Positions 34,671 to 43,206 of a DNA stretch of 64,000 nt are shown here, one piece after another. Source of the DNA: Streptomyces sp. NBC_01429 (GTDB taxonomy: Bacteria; Actinomycetota; Actinomycetes; Streptomycetales; Streptomycetaceae); contig NZ_CP109599.1 of the NCBI RefSeq assembly GCF_036231945.1, positions 7,467,501-7,531,500 of the forward strand, written 5' to 3'. Below the pieces are notes generated by a model that was not told the origin of the DNA, did not search any database, and saw only the letters and a list, made by a program, of their open reading frames with translations. How positions within the stretch are numbered: the stretch's first letter is position 1; every line of letters starts with the position of its first letter. The position numbers and the translations under genes are program-made.

Positions 34671-36665
34671 CTAGCCGCGCGGGCGGCCCGCCGGACGTAC
34701 CTCGACATCGGACGCCTTCACATAGGCGATCCGGTGCCCGAACTGGATCTCGTAGTAGCGCTCCTCGCCCCGCACCACCCGGTGGCCCGAGGTGTCGAAG
34801 GTGGGCGCGTAGTAGTACTCACCGGGCCCGCTGCCGCCCACCACGTAGCGCTGGCCCGCGAGCAGCTTGTACGGGAACGCCGAGACCGTCTGCACCGGCA
34901 CACCCGCCGGATACGCCGCCGCCTCCGGATAGGCGCGCCCGTACACCGGGATCCCGGTGAGCCCCTTCCTCGGCGTCAGCACCCGGGCCGTGGCGCCCAC
35001 GGCGGTCGGACCGCCGCGCGGATTGTGGAACCACGCCTGCTGGCCGAGGTACCAGATGGCCGTCCAGTCGCCCGCGCGTCCGGCCACCGCGTACTGCTGG
35101 CCGGTCGTGGCCCGGGCGCCCACGTCATTGACGTCGATCGTGGAATCGTCCCCGCCGGGACGCAGCCCGACGTCCTTCACCAGCGGCGCGTCCTCGTCCG
35201 GCGCGGTGTGCAGCCGTACGGCGGCCGAGCCGTGCGGGGCGCACGCCTGGCCCGGCTTCTCGCACCCCGTGTACGGCGGCTGGTTCGCCGCGTAGTCGGG
35301 GCGGATCGTCACCACGTCCGCGTCCGCGCCCGCCGTCGCCCGGAACGGCTTGCCGAGCAGCTCGAAGTAGTGCGCCCAGTCCCAGTAAGGACCCGGGTCG
35401 GTGTGCATGCCCGGAATCGTCGCCGTGGTCGTGCCCGGCACCGTGTCATGGCCCAGGATGTGCCGGCGGTCCAGCGGGATGGAGTACTTCTTCGACAGAT
35501 ACGTCACCAGCCGCGCCGAGGTGCGGTACATCGCCTCCGTGTACCAGGCGTCCGGCGCCGCCAGGAAGCCCTCGTGCTCCAGACCGACCGACTTGGCGTT
35601 GACGTACCAGTTGCCGGCGTGCCAGGCGACGTCCTTGGTCCGTACGTGCTGGGCGATGAGCCCGTCGGAGGAGCGCAGCGTGTAGTGCCACGACACGTAC
35701 TCCGGGTCCTGGATCAGCTTGAGCGTCGTGTCCCAGGACCCCTCGGTGTCATGGATGACGATGTAGTCGACCGACTGCGACGCCGGCCGGTCGGCCAGAT
35801 CGTGGTTGCCGTAATCGCCCTCGCCGAACTCCTCGTACGGCGCCGGGAGCCAGGTGCAGGAGACCGACTTCGGGCACTCCGTCCCCGCCGCGTTCCCCGC
35901 GCGCAGCCCGAGCCGCCCCATCTGGGAGGTGTCGGGTGCCACGCGCGGGACCGCGCGCAGCGTCACGCGCTGCCCGCTGTCCGTGGTGCGCCGCTCGCCG
36001 GTGCGGATCACCTCGTACACGTCCTGGGCATAGGCCGACGCCGTCGCCGAGTCGTCCGCGCCGGAGAACCGGGCCACGGCCCCGTACCAGTCGGCCGGAT
36101 CGGCGCTCAGCGGCTCGCCCAGCTCCCGCTGGGCCGAGGCCAGCAGCGCGGCGCCGCCCCGGACATTGGCGGCGGGGCTCTGCCGCAGCTCCTTGGCGGA
36201 CAGCCCGGTCAGCGCGGCGGCGCGGTCCAGGGTGCGCAGCCGGGCCGGCAGCGCGGACGCCGTGGGGAGCGCCGCCCCGGTGACCGTTCTGGCCGGACGG
36301 GAGGAGTCGCCGCGGGCGTCCTCCGAGGGATCCGAGTGGTGCGGCGCCTCGGCGAGGGCGGTCCGCGCGTCCGTCAGATGCATCGGCCCGTAGCCGCCGG
36401 TGACGCTCGGCGCGCCGCTGTGCGTGTCCCAGCGCGACTGGAGATACGCGACCCCCAGCAGCACGCTCTCCGGCACCCGGTAGCGCGCGGCGGCGGCCGT
36501 GAACTCGCCCTGCAAGAAGCCGGGTCCGGGCTGCTGCGCGGTGGCGGAGGGAGTGGCCGAGACCAGCGGCAGCAGCAGCGCGGCGGAGGCGACGACGCCT
36601 CCGGCCCTGAGCGCGCGGCCGCGGGAGAACACCGCTCGTGGGCGTGGGGGGACGGTACCTTGCAA
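34671..36665 (-). CDS. secreted N-acetylmuramoyl-L-alanine amidase (PGRP/Amidase_2) with SLT-like N domain
   Basis: The 664-residue protein has a signal peptide (GGVVASAALLLPLVSATPSATAQ). An N-terminal segment follows (about 50-220), similar to a lysozyme-like transglycosylase fold (YRVPESVLLGVAYLQSRWD, GGYGPMHL). The amidase domain (about 290-430) has YIVIHDTEGS, WHYTLRSSDG, NWYVNAKSVGLEHEG and HILGHDTVPG, which supply the zinc ligands. The last 230 residues contain SH3-like strands that probably bind cell wall. The usual catalytic Glu of transglycosylases appears as Gln in AYLQSRW, so only the amidase is expected to be active. The start is TTG 36665 after GGAGG. Confidence 0.85.
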   Translation of the reverse strand: MQGTVPPRPRAVFSRGRALRAGGVVASAALLLPLVSATPSATAQQPGPGFLQGEFTAAAARYRVPESVLLGVAYLQSRWDTHSGAPSVTGGYGPMHLTDARTALAEAPHHSDPSEDARGDSSRPARTVTGAALPTASALPARLRTLDRAAALTGLSAKELRQSPAANVRGGAALLASAQRELGEPLSADPADWYGAVARFSGADDSATASAYAQDVYEVIRTGERRTTDSGQRVTLRAVPRVAPDTSQMGRLGLRAGNAAGTECPKSVSCTWLPAPYEEFGEGDYGNHDLADRPASQSVDYIVIHDTEGSWDTTLKLIQDPEYVSWHYTLRSSDGLIAQHVRTKDVAWHAGNWYVNAKSVGLEHEGFLAAPDAWYTEAMYRTSARLVTYLSKKYSIPLDRRHILGHDTVPGTTTATIPGMHTDPGPYWDWAHYFELLGKPFRATAGADADVVTIRPDYAANQPPYTGCEKPGQACAPHGSAAVRLHTAPDEDAPLVKDVGLRPGGDDSTIDVNDVGARATTGQQYAVAGRAGDWTAIWYLGQQAWFHNPRGGPTAVGATARVLTPRKGLTGIPVYGRAYPEAAAYPAGVPVQTVSAFPYKLLAGQRYVVGGSGPGEYYYAPTFDTSGHRVVRGEERYYEIQFGHRIAYVKASDVEVRPAGRPRG

Positions 36666-36982
36666 TGCAGCCTCCAGTGACGGGTGGTGCGTGACGTACC
36701 TGCCGGGCCGACTCGCCTACAGAGGTACCGGCTGCCGGACGATCCGTCAATCAGGCGCCACAGAGCGAATTTCGCACGTCAGCGTGGGTGCGGCGGAGTT
36801 TCGCGACGGTGGTGCCCGGGCCTGCGGCGCGTCAGTGGAATGAACCAATGAACACGCCCGCACGACCCCCCCTCCGCACCCGCACGCCCCCTCCGCGCCC
36901 CGTGGCGGGCATCCCGCGCTCGCGCGCCCCGTATACGGCTACGGGGCGCGCGCCGAGCCCTCACCGGGTGCGGCGGGCCGGG
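36666..36982. other. intergenic region, 317 bp
   Basis: This gap separates the amidase gene from the phosphotransferase gene, both on the minus strand. It holds the terminator at 36921-36952 and the promoter region of the amidase gene. AT-richer stretches near 36740-36780 (GATCCGTCAATCAGG, GCGAATTTCGC) may include the promoter, but no clear -35/-10 pair was seen. I see no small gene. Confidence 0.5.
36921..36952 (-). terminator. strong hairpin terminator after the phosphotransferase gene
   Basis: A 13-bp perfect stem (CGCGCGCCCCGTA) with a 6-nt loop lies 30 bases after the stop at 36983. Confidence 0.75.
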
Positions 36983-38110
36983 TCAGCGGGTGCCGACCGC
37001 CGCCCGTACCGCCCGTCGCGCCATCGCGCAGTCGTCGTGCAGCCGGCGCAGCAGCAGCCGCTGCTCCTCACCCGCCGTCAGGGCGCTCTGCCGCTCCGGC
37101 GTCTGGGCCGAGGCCGGGCCCGCTGCGGACGGCGCCTCCCGCATCGCGCGCTGCACCGCCGTCTCGTACATCCGGATCTCCCGGGTCAGCACGAGCATCA
37201 GATTGACCAGGAACGCGTCCCGCGCCGCCGGGCCCTTGGCCGCGGCGAGCTGGCTGATCTGCCGCCGCGCCGCCGGGGCGTCGGCGAGCACCGCCCACAG
37301 CGTCGCCAGGTCGTACCCGGGCAGGTACCAGCCCGCGTGCTCCCAGTCGACCAGCACCGGACCGGCGGGGGAGAGCAGGATGTTGGAGAGCAGCGCGTCA
37401 CCGTGGCAGAACTGGCCCAGGCCCTGGCGGGCGCCCGCGAGCCCGTGCAGCAGCTTCTGCAGATCCCCCAGGTCGCGGTCGGTGAACAGGCCCAGCTCGT
37501 GGTAGTGCGTGATCCGCGACGCGTAGTCCAGCGGCTTGTCGAACATCCCGGCCGGCGGGCGCCAGGTGTTGAGCCGGGCGATCGCGCCCAGCGCGGACCG
37601 GACGTCCGCGCGCGGCGGAGCGTCCATCGGATGGCGGGTCAGCGCCGCAGCCCTGCCGGGCATCCGCTCGATCACCAGCGCGCAGTTCTCGGGGTCCGCG
37701 GCGATGAGCCGGGGCACGCGCACCGGGGGGCGGTGCCGGACGAAGGAGCGGTAAGCGGCTATTTCGTGCCGGAACCTCTCGGTCCAGACCGGCGAGTGGT
37801 CCAGCAGGCACTTGGCGACCGCGGTGGTGCGCCCGGTGGAACCGACGAGCAGGACGGAACGGCCGCTGCGCCGCAGCACCTGGACCGGATTGAACTCCGG
37901 GCAGACCCGGTGCACGGCCGTGATCGCCATCCGCAGCTGGGCACCCTGGGGTCCGGACAGATCGAGTCTCCCGCTGAGCGGCCCCGCGACCGTCCCCGCC
38001 CTGAGCCGGGTCCGCCCCGCGTGGGTCGGGTCGAGGTACGGGCCGCTCCCGGGAGTGACCGTACGCTGCGCCCGGGGCGGGGCCGACACGGAGGACGATG
38101 CTGTGTTCAT
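36983..38110 (-). CDS. phosphotransferase (APH/choline kinase-like)
   Basis: The 375-residue protein has the aminoglycoside phosphotransferase kinase-like fold. [10 protein letters not shown] has the ATP lysine, [17 protein letters not shown] the catalytic HGD...N loop, and [20 protein letters not shown] the metal-binding D. The substrate is unknown; the family phosphorylates antibiotics, sugars, choline and other small alcohols. ATG 38110 gives MNTASSS; an upstream in-frame start at 38179 is less likely. It diverges from the NsdA-like regulator gene across a repeat-rich promoter region. Confidence 0.8.
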   Translation of the reverse strand: MNTASSSVSAPPRAQRTVTPGSGPYLDPTHAGRTRLRAGTVAGPLSGRLDLSGPQGAQLRMAITAVHRVCPEFNPVQVLRRSGRSVLLVGSTGRTTAVAKCLLDHSPVWTERFRHEIAAYRSFVRHRPPVRVPRLIAADPENCALVIERMPGRAAALTRHPMDAPPRADVRSALGAIARLNTWRPPAGMFDKPLDYASRITHYHELGLFTDRDLGDLQKLLHGLAGARQGLGQFCHGDALLSNILLSPAGPVLVDWEHAGWYLPGYDLATLWAVLADAPAARRQISQLAAAKGPAARDAFLVNLMLVLTREIRMYETAVQRAMREAPSAAGPASAQTPERQSALTAGEEQRLLLRRLHDDCAMARRAVRAAVGTR

Positions 38111-38261
38111 GGGCGAGCCAGATCCCTTCGTGCGTGGACGGGTTGCGTGCGCCGTCCCGCCCCGGCGGCCGTGAGGCACCCTGGGGAGTGCGTCCGGCTG
38201 CCGGGCCGGGGTGGCGCGTTCCTACCCGACACCGGCAGGCGGGTGGCACACCATCTGGCGG

Positions 38262-38324
38262 ACCCTGGCGAACCCTGGCGAATAGTCGCCGGGCATCTGA
38301 CCGGGAGCTACTGAGAGCTACTGT
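38262..38324. promoter_or_regulatory. two sets of 10-bp tandem repeats upstream of the NsdA-like gene
   Basis: ACCCTGGCGA occurs twice in tandem (38262-38281), and GAGCTACTGA/T occurs twice in tandem (38305-38324). A weaker third copy of the first unit precedes it. Ten-base spacing puts the copies on one face of the helix, as expected for cooperative regulator binding. The array lies 30-92 bases before the NsdA-like start, between divergent genes. Confidence 0.5.
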
Positions 38325-38353
38325 CAACTCAGCCGAGAACCTGGGGGCTTGAC

Positions 38354-39847
38354 GTGGGTGGAGAACCCAACACCCGTCTTTCGGACCTGTTCGGCCTGGC
38401 CGGCTGGTCCAAGGGCGAACTCGCGCGGTTGGTGAACCGGCAGGCGGCGGCCATGGGCCACCCGCAACTGGCCACCGACACCTCGCGGGTGAGGCGCTGG
38501 ATCGATCTGGGGGAGACCCCGCGCGACCCCGTGCCGAGAGTGCTGGCGGCCCTGTTCACCGAGCGGCTCGGTCGTGTCGTGACCATCGAGGACCTCGGCT
38601 TCGTGCGGAGCGGACGCGCGGGGAGACGACGGGCAGCCGGGAACGCGGAGAACCCGGACGCCCTTCCCTGGGCGCCGGACCGGACGGCGGCGGTCCTCAC
38701 CGAATTCACGGGAATGGACCTCATGCTCAACCGTCGCGGCTTGGTGGGCGCGGGTGCCGCGCTCACCGCGGGCCCAGCACTCACCAGCGTCATGTACGAC
38801 TGGCTGCACTCCGACCCCGCACTCTCGTCCGACGCGCCCCGGTCGGCCGATCCCCTGCACGCGGAACCCGCCGGGTACGACCTCTACGAGGCCGCGCCGA
38901 TCGGCTCGCAGGAGATCGAGGCACTGGAGCACTCCGTCGAGGTGTTCCGCGCCTGGGACGCCGCCCGTGGCGGCGGACTCCAGCGCAAGGCCGTGGTGGG
39001 CCAGCTCAACGAGGTGGGCGGCATGCTCGCCTACCGCCACCCCGAACACCTCCAGCGGCGCCTGTGGGGCGTCGCCGCCAATCTCGCGGTACTCGCCGGC
39101 TGGATGTCCCACGACATCGGCCTCGAACCCACCGCCCAGAAGTACTTCATCATCGCCACCCACGCGGCGCGCGAGGGCGGCGACCGTCCCCGCGCGGGCG
39201 AGGCCCTGTCGAGGGCCGCCCGCCAGATGATCCATCTGGGCCGCCCCGACGAGGCACTCGATCTGATGAAACTCGCCAAGTCGGGCTCCGGGGAGAAGAA
39301 CCTGCCCCGCACCCGGGCCATGCTGCACACCATCGAGGCGTGGGCCCAGGCGTCGATGGGCCGGGGCCAGGCCATGCGCCGCACGCTCGGGGAGGCCGAG
39401 GACCTCTTCGTCTCGGACAAGGGGGACGTGCCGCCGCCCAGTTGGATGCAGATGTTCGACGAGGCCGATCTGCACGGCATGGAGGCCCTGGCCTTCCGCA
39501 CCCTCGCCGAGCACGAGCCGGGGGCGGCGATCATCGCGCAGCGGCACGCCAAGAAGGCGCTGGAGCTGCGGGTCGGCGGCCGGCAGCGGTCCAAGATCTT
39601 CGACTACATCTCCCTGGCCTCGGCCTGCTTCATCGCGGACGATCCCGAACAGGCCGACCGCTACGCGCGGCTCGCGCTGGTGTCGATGGGGGAGACCTCC
39701 TCGATGCGCACCTGGGACCGGCTGCGCGAGATGTACCGGCTCACCGGTCAGTACGCGGGGTACCGGAGGATCGAGGAGCTGCGCAAGGAGATCGAGGGGG
39801 CCATGCCGAGGAGTTCCGGCAAGAAGCTGGGCAAGACCGAGATCTGA
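38354..39847 (+). CDS. NsdA-family regulatory protein with TPR-like repeats
   Basis: The 497-residue protein resembles Streptomyces NsdA, a repressor of sporulation and antibiotic synthesis, in length and layout. The N-terminal helical domain has GWSKGELARLVNRQA and TDTSRVRRWIDLGETPRDPVPRVLAALF. DLMLNRRGLVGAGAALTAGPAL follows, then TPR-like helices (LQRKAVVGQLNEVGGML, LAGWMSHDIGLEPTAQKYF, RQMIHLGRPDEALDLMKLA). It is probably a paralogue rather than NsdA itself. The N-terminal part may bind DNA. The start is GTG 38354 with GGGGG upstream. Confidence 0.78.
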   Translation: MGGEPNTRLSDLFGLAGWSKGELARLVNRQAAAMGHPQLATDTSRVRRWIDLGETPRDPVPRVLAALFTERLGRVVTIEDLGFVRSGRAGRRRAAGNAENPDALPWAPDRTAAVLTEFTGMDLMLNRRGLVGAGAALTAGPALTSVMYDWLHSDPALSSDAPRSADPLHAEPAGYDLYEAAPIGSQEIEALEHSVEVFRAWDAARGGGLQRKAVVGQLNEVGGMLAYRHPEHLQRRLWGVAANLAVLAGWMSHDIGLEPTAQKYFIIATHAAREGGDRPRAGEALSRAARQMIHLGRPDEALDLMKLAKSGSGEKNLPRTRAMLHTIEAWAQASMGRGQAMRRTLGEAEDLFVSDKGDVPPPSWMQMFDEADLHGMEALAFRTLAEHEPGAAIIAQRHAKKALELRVGGRQRSKIFDYISLASACFIADDPEQADRYARLALVSMGETSSMRTWDRLREMYRLTGQYAGYRRIEELRKEIEGAMPRSSGKKLGKTEI

Positions 39848-39855
39848 GGAAACAG

Positions 39856-39872
39856 GGCGGGTCCTACCCGCC
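39856..39872. terminator. short hairpin between convergent genes
   Basis: A 7-bp perfect stem (GGCGGGT) with a CCT loop lies just after the NsdA-like stop and before the stop of the convergent phosphatase gene. Confidence 0.5.
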
Positions 39873-39917
39873 TTCCGGTACGCGGTACGCCCCGCGAACC
39901 GTTCGCCCGTTCCGGTC

Positions 39918-41363
39918 TCAGTCTCCGATCCTGGCGACCATCACACAGGCGTCGAGGGTGCGTTCTGCCTGTCCGAACTCCTCGGCGATCACGGTGGCGC
40001 ACTCCCGCGCGCCACGGGCCCCGGCGAGCCGGGGCGCCAGCGCGAGGAGCCGGTCCCGCTCCGCCCCCGTACCCGCGCCGTCGGCTCCGCCGGCGCGCGT
40101 CAGTCCGTCGGTGTGCAGGACCAGCAGGTCCCCGGGGAGCAGCTGGACATCGGCCTGCTCGTACGCGGCTCCGGAGGTCGCGCCGAGCAGGACGCCGTCC
40201 GGCGGGGTCAGCGCTCGCCCCGTCCCGTCGCGGAACAGCAGCGGGGCGGGGTGGCCCGCCTGGGCCCAGGCGAACGAGCCGGACACCGGGTCGTAGCGGC
40301 CGCAGAGCGCGCTGCCCAGCGCGGGCCGCCGCGAGGTCTCCAGCAGTTGGTTGAGATGGGCCAGCAGGGGGCCGGGCTCGATGCCCGCCACGGCCATGCC
40401 GCGTACCGCGCCCAGCAGCATCGCCAGACTGGAGGCGGCGGCCACGCCCTGCTCGGTCAGATCGCCGACCGTCAACAGCGCTTCACCGCTGGGCAGTTCG
40501 AGTGCGTCGTACCAGTCGCCGCCCGACAGGGGGTTCGACGAGGACGAGAGATGACGCGCGGCCAGGTCCAGCGCCACGGCGCCGCCGCCCGACAGCCGCA
40601 ACGAACCCTGCCGCGACGGCAGTACGGCCTCCCGCAACTCCGCCGCGAGCCGCTGCTCGGCCCGCGCCATCCGCCGCTCCTGCCGGAGCGACTCGCGGGA
40701 CTCGCGCAGGGCGCGCTCACCGCGCCGCAGCTCGCTGATGTCGCGCACCACCGCCCACATGGAGGCGGTACAGCCGTCGGTGTCGAGGACCGGCTCACCC
40801 GTCAGCTGCACGGTACGGAGCTGGCCGTCGGCCCTGACGAGCCGCAGCTCGCCGTCCATCGGTCTGCCGTCGATCAGGCACTCCGTCACCATCGTGGTGA
40901 ACAGGGCCTCGTCCTCCGCGAAGACCAGCGACGGCAGTTCGTCCAGGGTCAGCGGGCCGCGCTCGGGAGCCCGTCCCAGGATCCGGTACAGCTCGTCGGA
41001 CCAGCTCACCTCGTCGGTGAGCAGGTTCCACTCGCCGCTGCCGACCCCGCCGGCGGCGGCGCCGTCGTCCGTCGTGCGGCTGTCCGTGAGCGCGCCGCCC
41101 GCCGGCGCCTCGTCCATGGCTCCGGCCGGGCGCCCGGCCCTGAGCTGGTCCAAGTGACCGCCCAGCTCGTCCAGGTGATGTACGGCGAGATCGCAGAGCG
41201 CGCGCCGCCAGCGCCACAGCGTGTCGTCGCCATCGGCGACGGTGTCCCGGCGCACGGCGTCCATGTCCCCGCGCATCCGACGGGTCACGTCGATGAGTGC
41301 TTCCACCGTCCCCCGCTCGGTGGGCTGCGGGGCGGGACGGTCCGCGAACAGGGGGGACGGCAT
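39918..41363 (-). CDS. PAS-domain SpoIIE/RsbU-type PP2C phosphatase
   Basis: The 481-residue protein has a helical N-terminal region, a PAS domain (about 105-230: WNLLTDEVSWSDELYRILGR, MWAVVRDISELRRGE), a coiled-coil linker (about 225-265) and a SpoIIE phosphatase domain to the end. Metal-binding Asp residues are seen in SGGDWYDALEL, LLTVGDLTEQG, LVLHTDGLTRAGG and LDACVMV. The usual GDVMGHG motif reads GDLTEQG, with His replaced by Gln. Such enzymes dephosphorylate anti-sigma-factor antagonists. No partner STAS or kinase gene is adjacent. ATG 41363 follows GGAG by six bases. Confidence 0.85.
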   Translation of the reverse strand: MPSPLFADRPAPQPTERGTVEALIDVTRRMRGDMDAVRRDTVADGDDTLWRWRRALCDLAVHHLDELGGHLDQLRAGRPAGAMDEAPAGGALTDSRTTDDGAAAGGVGSGEWNLLTDEVSWSDELYRILGRAPERGPLTLDELPSLVFAEDEALFTTMVTECLIDGRPMDGELRLVRADGQLRTVQLTGEPVLDTDGCTASMWAVVRDISELRRGERALRESRESLRQERRMARAEQRLAAELREAVLPSRQGSLRLSGGGAVALDLAARHLSSSSNPLSGGDWYDALELPSGEALLTVGDLTEQGVAAASSLAMLLGAVRGMAVAGIEPGPLLAHLNQLLETSRRPALGSALCGRYDPVSGSFAWAQAGHPAPLLFRDGTGRALTPPDGVLLGATSGAAYEQADVQLLPGDLLVLHTDGLTRAGGADGAGTGAERDRLLALAPRLAGARGARECATVIAEEFGQAERTLDACVMVARIGD

Positions 41364-41513
41364 CTCGTACTCCGATACGGGCGCGGCACTGCCTGGTCTG
41401 GAAGGGTGGACCGTTACGACTGTTGCACAGCCCGCAGTCACCCGACAGGCGTTTGGCAACACTCGATCAGGTGGTGCTTCTGGCATATGCCGCAGGCTGG
41501 CGAAAACCGCGCG

Positions 41514-42089
41514 TCACCCTCGGTCCCCGGGCCGCGCCTCCTCCTCCACCACCCGTTTGAGGTTGCGCAGCGTCGTCCTGATGTTCCGCGCCTGGAACGC
41601 TGCGAACGTATGTCCACGGGTGGCGACGCGGTCGAAGGCGTTCGCCACGAGGTCGGGCCAGTCGCGGCGGTCGTCCCGCCAGATCTCGGTCACCCGGGTG
41701 CCGCCGGGGACCGGCTCGAAGCGGTACTCCCAGGTGGCGATGGGGCCGCGCAGCCGAGGGGTGCGCAGACCGATGGCGCGGACCCGGAAGGCGAACCGCC
41801 GGCCGGGGTCGGCGACGGTCACCGTGCAGCGTGTGGTCCACCGCACGGGACCTCGCTTGTTCCGGCCGTCGAAGACGTCCCCGACCTCGGTCCGCCGTGC
41901 TCCGTCCTCGTCCCCGCCCGCCTCTCCGCCCGCCTCCCCGCCGGGCTTCGCGTCGGCGCTCCGGAGGGTGGCGCCGAGATTCTCCGGACTCCACCGGCCC
42001 ATCAGCGCGGGCCTGCTGATCCGGTCGTAGAGCGCCGCCGGGGTCGCGGCGATGACCAGCGAGTCGGAAACGACGAGGGTGCGAGACAT
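41514..42089 (-). CDS. SRPBCC (START-like) family protein
   Basis: The 191-residue protein has the polyketide-cyclase/SRPBCC fold: SDSLVIAATPAALYDRISRP, MGRWSPENLGATL, then strands RCTVTVADPGRRFAFRVR and ATWEYRFEPVPGGTRVTEIW, ending in a long helix. This fold binds hydrophobic small molecules. The start ATG 42089 gives MSRTLVVSD. The leader carries 10-bp tandem repeats. It lies downstream of the TetR gene on the same strand. Confidence 0.78.
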   Translation of the reverse strand: MSRTLVVSDSLVIAATPAALYDRISRPALMGRWSPENLGATLRSADAKPGGEAGGEAGGDEDGARRTEVGDVFDGRNKRGPVRWTTRCTVTVADPGRRFAFRVRAIGLRTPRLRGPIATWEYRFEPVPGGTRVTEIWRDDRRDWPDLVANAFDRVATRGHTFAAFQARNIRTTLRNLKRVVEEEARPGDRG

Positions 42090-42106
42090 GGGGCTCCGAT
42101 CCTGTG

Positions 42107-42136
42107 TGTGCTGCCGTGTGCTGCCGTGTGCGGCTG
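42107..42136. repeat. 10-bp tandem repeat x3 before the SRPBCC gene
   Basis: TGTGCTGCCG occurs twice exactly (42107-42126), and a degenerate third copy TGTGCGGCTG follows. It lies 18-47 bases upstream of the start codon of the SRPBCC gene. It may be a regulator site or a slippage tract. Confidence 0.5.
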
Positions 42137-42174
42137 TTGGCGCCGAGGGACGGCTGCGGTGTTCCGGTGTCCGG

Positions 42175-42753
42175 TCAGCTCTGGGTGAAGGGCGTGCCGT
42201 GCAGCCGCACCAGCAGCCGCCAGACCCGGGTCGCGAGGGACTGCGGAGTGTCCTCGATCAGACCGTGCAGCCAGTCCGCCAGCACCCCGGCGAAGGTGGC
42301 GGCCACGGCGGACGCGATCAGCTCCGGCTCGGGCGCTCCGGCCAGCGCGCGCTCGGCGCGGCTGCGCTCCCGCAGCTCACGGTGGAGCAGTTCCCCGAGC
42401 GGGCCGCCGCCCCCCGGGCTCAGCAGGGTCCGGTAGAGGGCGGCGTGCGGGGCGATACGGGTGAAGAACTCCGGGAGCGCGGGCGGCGGAACGCGCGGAT
42501 CGGGGACCCCGCGCCAGGCGTGCAGGGCGTCCACCGCGTTCCGCACGACATCGGCGCAGGCGTCGACGGCCAGCGCCTGGAGGTCCGGGTAGTGCAGATA
42601 GAAAGTCGCCCTGCCCACCCCCGCCCGGCGCGCCAGGGCCGCGACGCCCACCTCTTCGAGCGGGCGCTGCGCGCATTCGTCGAGCAGTGCCCGCCGCAGC
42701 CGGTCGCGGGTCCGTGCCGTACGGGGGTCGTGGGCCGGTTCGCCGGGTGTCAT
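42175..42753 (-). CDS. TetR/AcrR family regulator
   Basis: The 192-residue regulator has the HTH VGVAALARRAGVGRATFYLHY and the following helix DLQALAVDACADVV, with a TetR C-terminal domain of the type WLHGLIEDTPQSLATRVWRLL. The start ATG 42753 overlaps the stop of the DUF1304 gene by four bases, so the two are translationally coupled. A large palindrome before the DUF1304 gene is the likely operator for this protein. Confidence 0.88.
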   Translation of the reverse strand: MTPGEPAHDPRTARTRDRLRRALLDECAQRPLEEVGVAALARRAGVGRATFYLHYPDLQALAVDACADVVRNAVDALHAWRGVPDPRVPPPALPEFFTRIAPHAALYRTLLSPGGGGPLGELLHRELRERSRAERALAGAPEPELIASAVAATFAGVLADWLHGLIEDTPQSLATRVWRLLVRLHGTPFTQS

Positions 42754-43112
42754 CCCGCCGCCAGCACGACCGCCAGGCCGATCGCGCCCGGCAGCGCCTG
42801 GGCGAACAGGATGCGCCGGTTCGCGGTGAGGCCGCCGTACACACCGGCGACGAGCACGCAGCTCAGGAAGAAGATCTGGACGCGGTGGCCGGTCGGGTCG
42901 GCGGCGATCAGTCCCCAGATCAGGCCGGCCGCCAGAAAGCCGTTGTAGAGACCCTGGTTGGCCGCGAGCGGTGCGGTCCTGTGTGCCATGTCGGCGTCGA
43001 AGCCGGAGAGTCCGCGCCCCGGTGCGCGCTCCCAGAGGAACATCTCCAGCACCAGGATGTAGACGTGGAGCGCGGCCACCAGGCCGACCAGTATGTGTGC
43101 GGCTACCTGCAT
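42750..43112 (-). CDS. DUF1304 membrane protein
   Basis: The 120-residue protein has four membrane helices and matches DUF1304: HILVGLVAALHVYILVLEMF, HRTAPLAANQGLYNGFLAAGL and FFLSCVLVAGVYGGLTANRR. The function of this family is not known. It is the first gene of a two-gene unit with the TetR regulator. Confidence 0.88.
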   Translation of the reverse strand: MQVAAHILVGLVAALHVYILVLEMFLWERAPGRGLSGFDADMAHRTAPLAANQGLYNGFLAAGLIWGLIAADPTGHRVQIFFLSCVLVAGVYGGLTANRRILFAQALPGAIGLAVVLAAG

Positions 43113-43135
43113 GGAAGACTCCCGTGATCGTCACT

Positions 43136-43174
43136 GCTGGACATGTGTCCATGAAGCATAGACACATGTCCAGC
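43136..43174. promoter_or_regulatory. large palindrome, predicted operator of the DUF1304-tetR unit
   Basis: A 14-bp arm GCTGGACATGTGTC (43136-43149) is perfectly repeated inverted at 43161-43174, with an 11-bp AT-rich spacer. Each arm is itself nearly palindromic (GGACA-TG-TGTCC and GACA-CA-TGTC), so it may hold two operator half-sites for TetR dimers. It lies 24-62 bases before the DUF1304 start; it could also act as the terminator of the upstream nuclease gene. Confidence 0.7.
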
Positions 43175-43206
43175 GGTGAGCGACGCCCGGGGGCGGGTCG
43201 TGGTGG

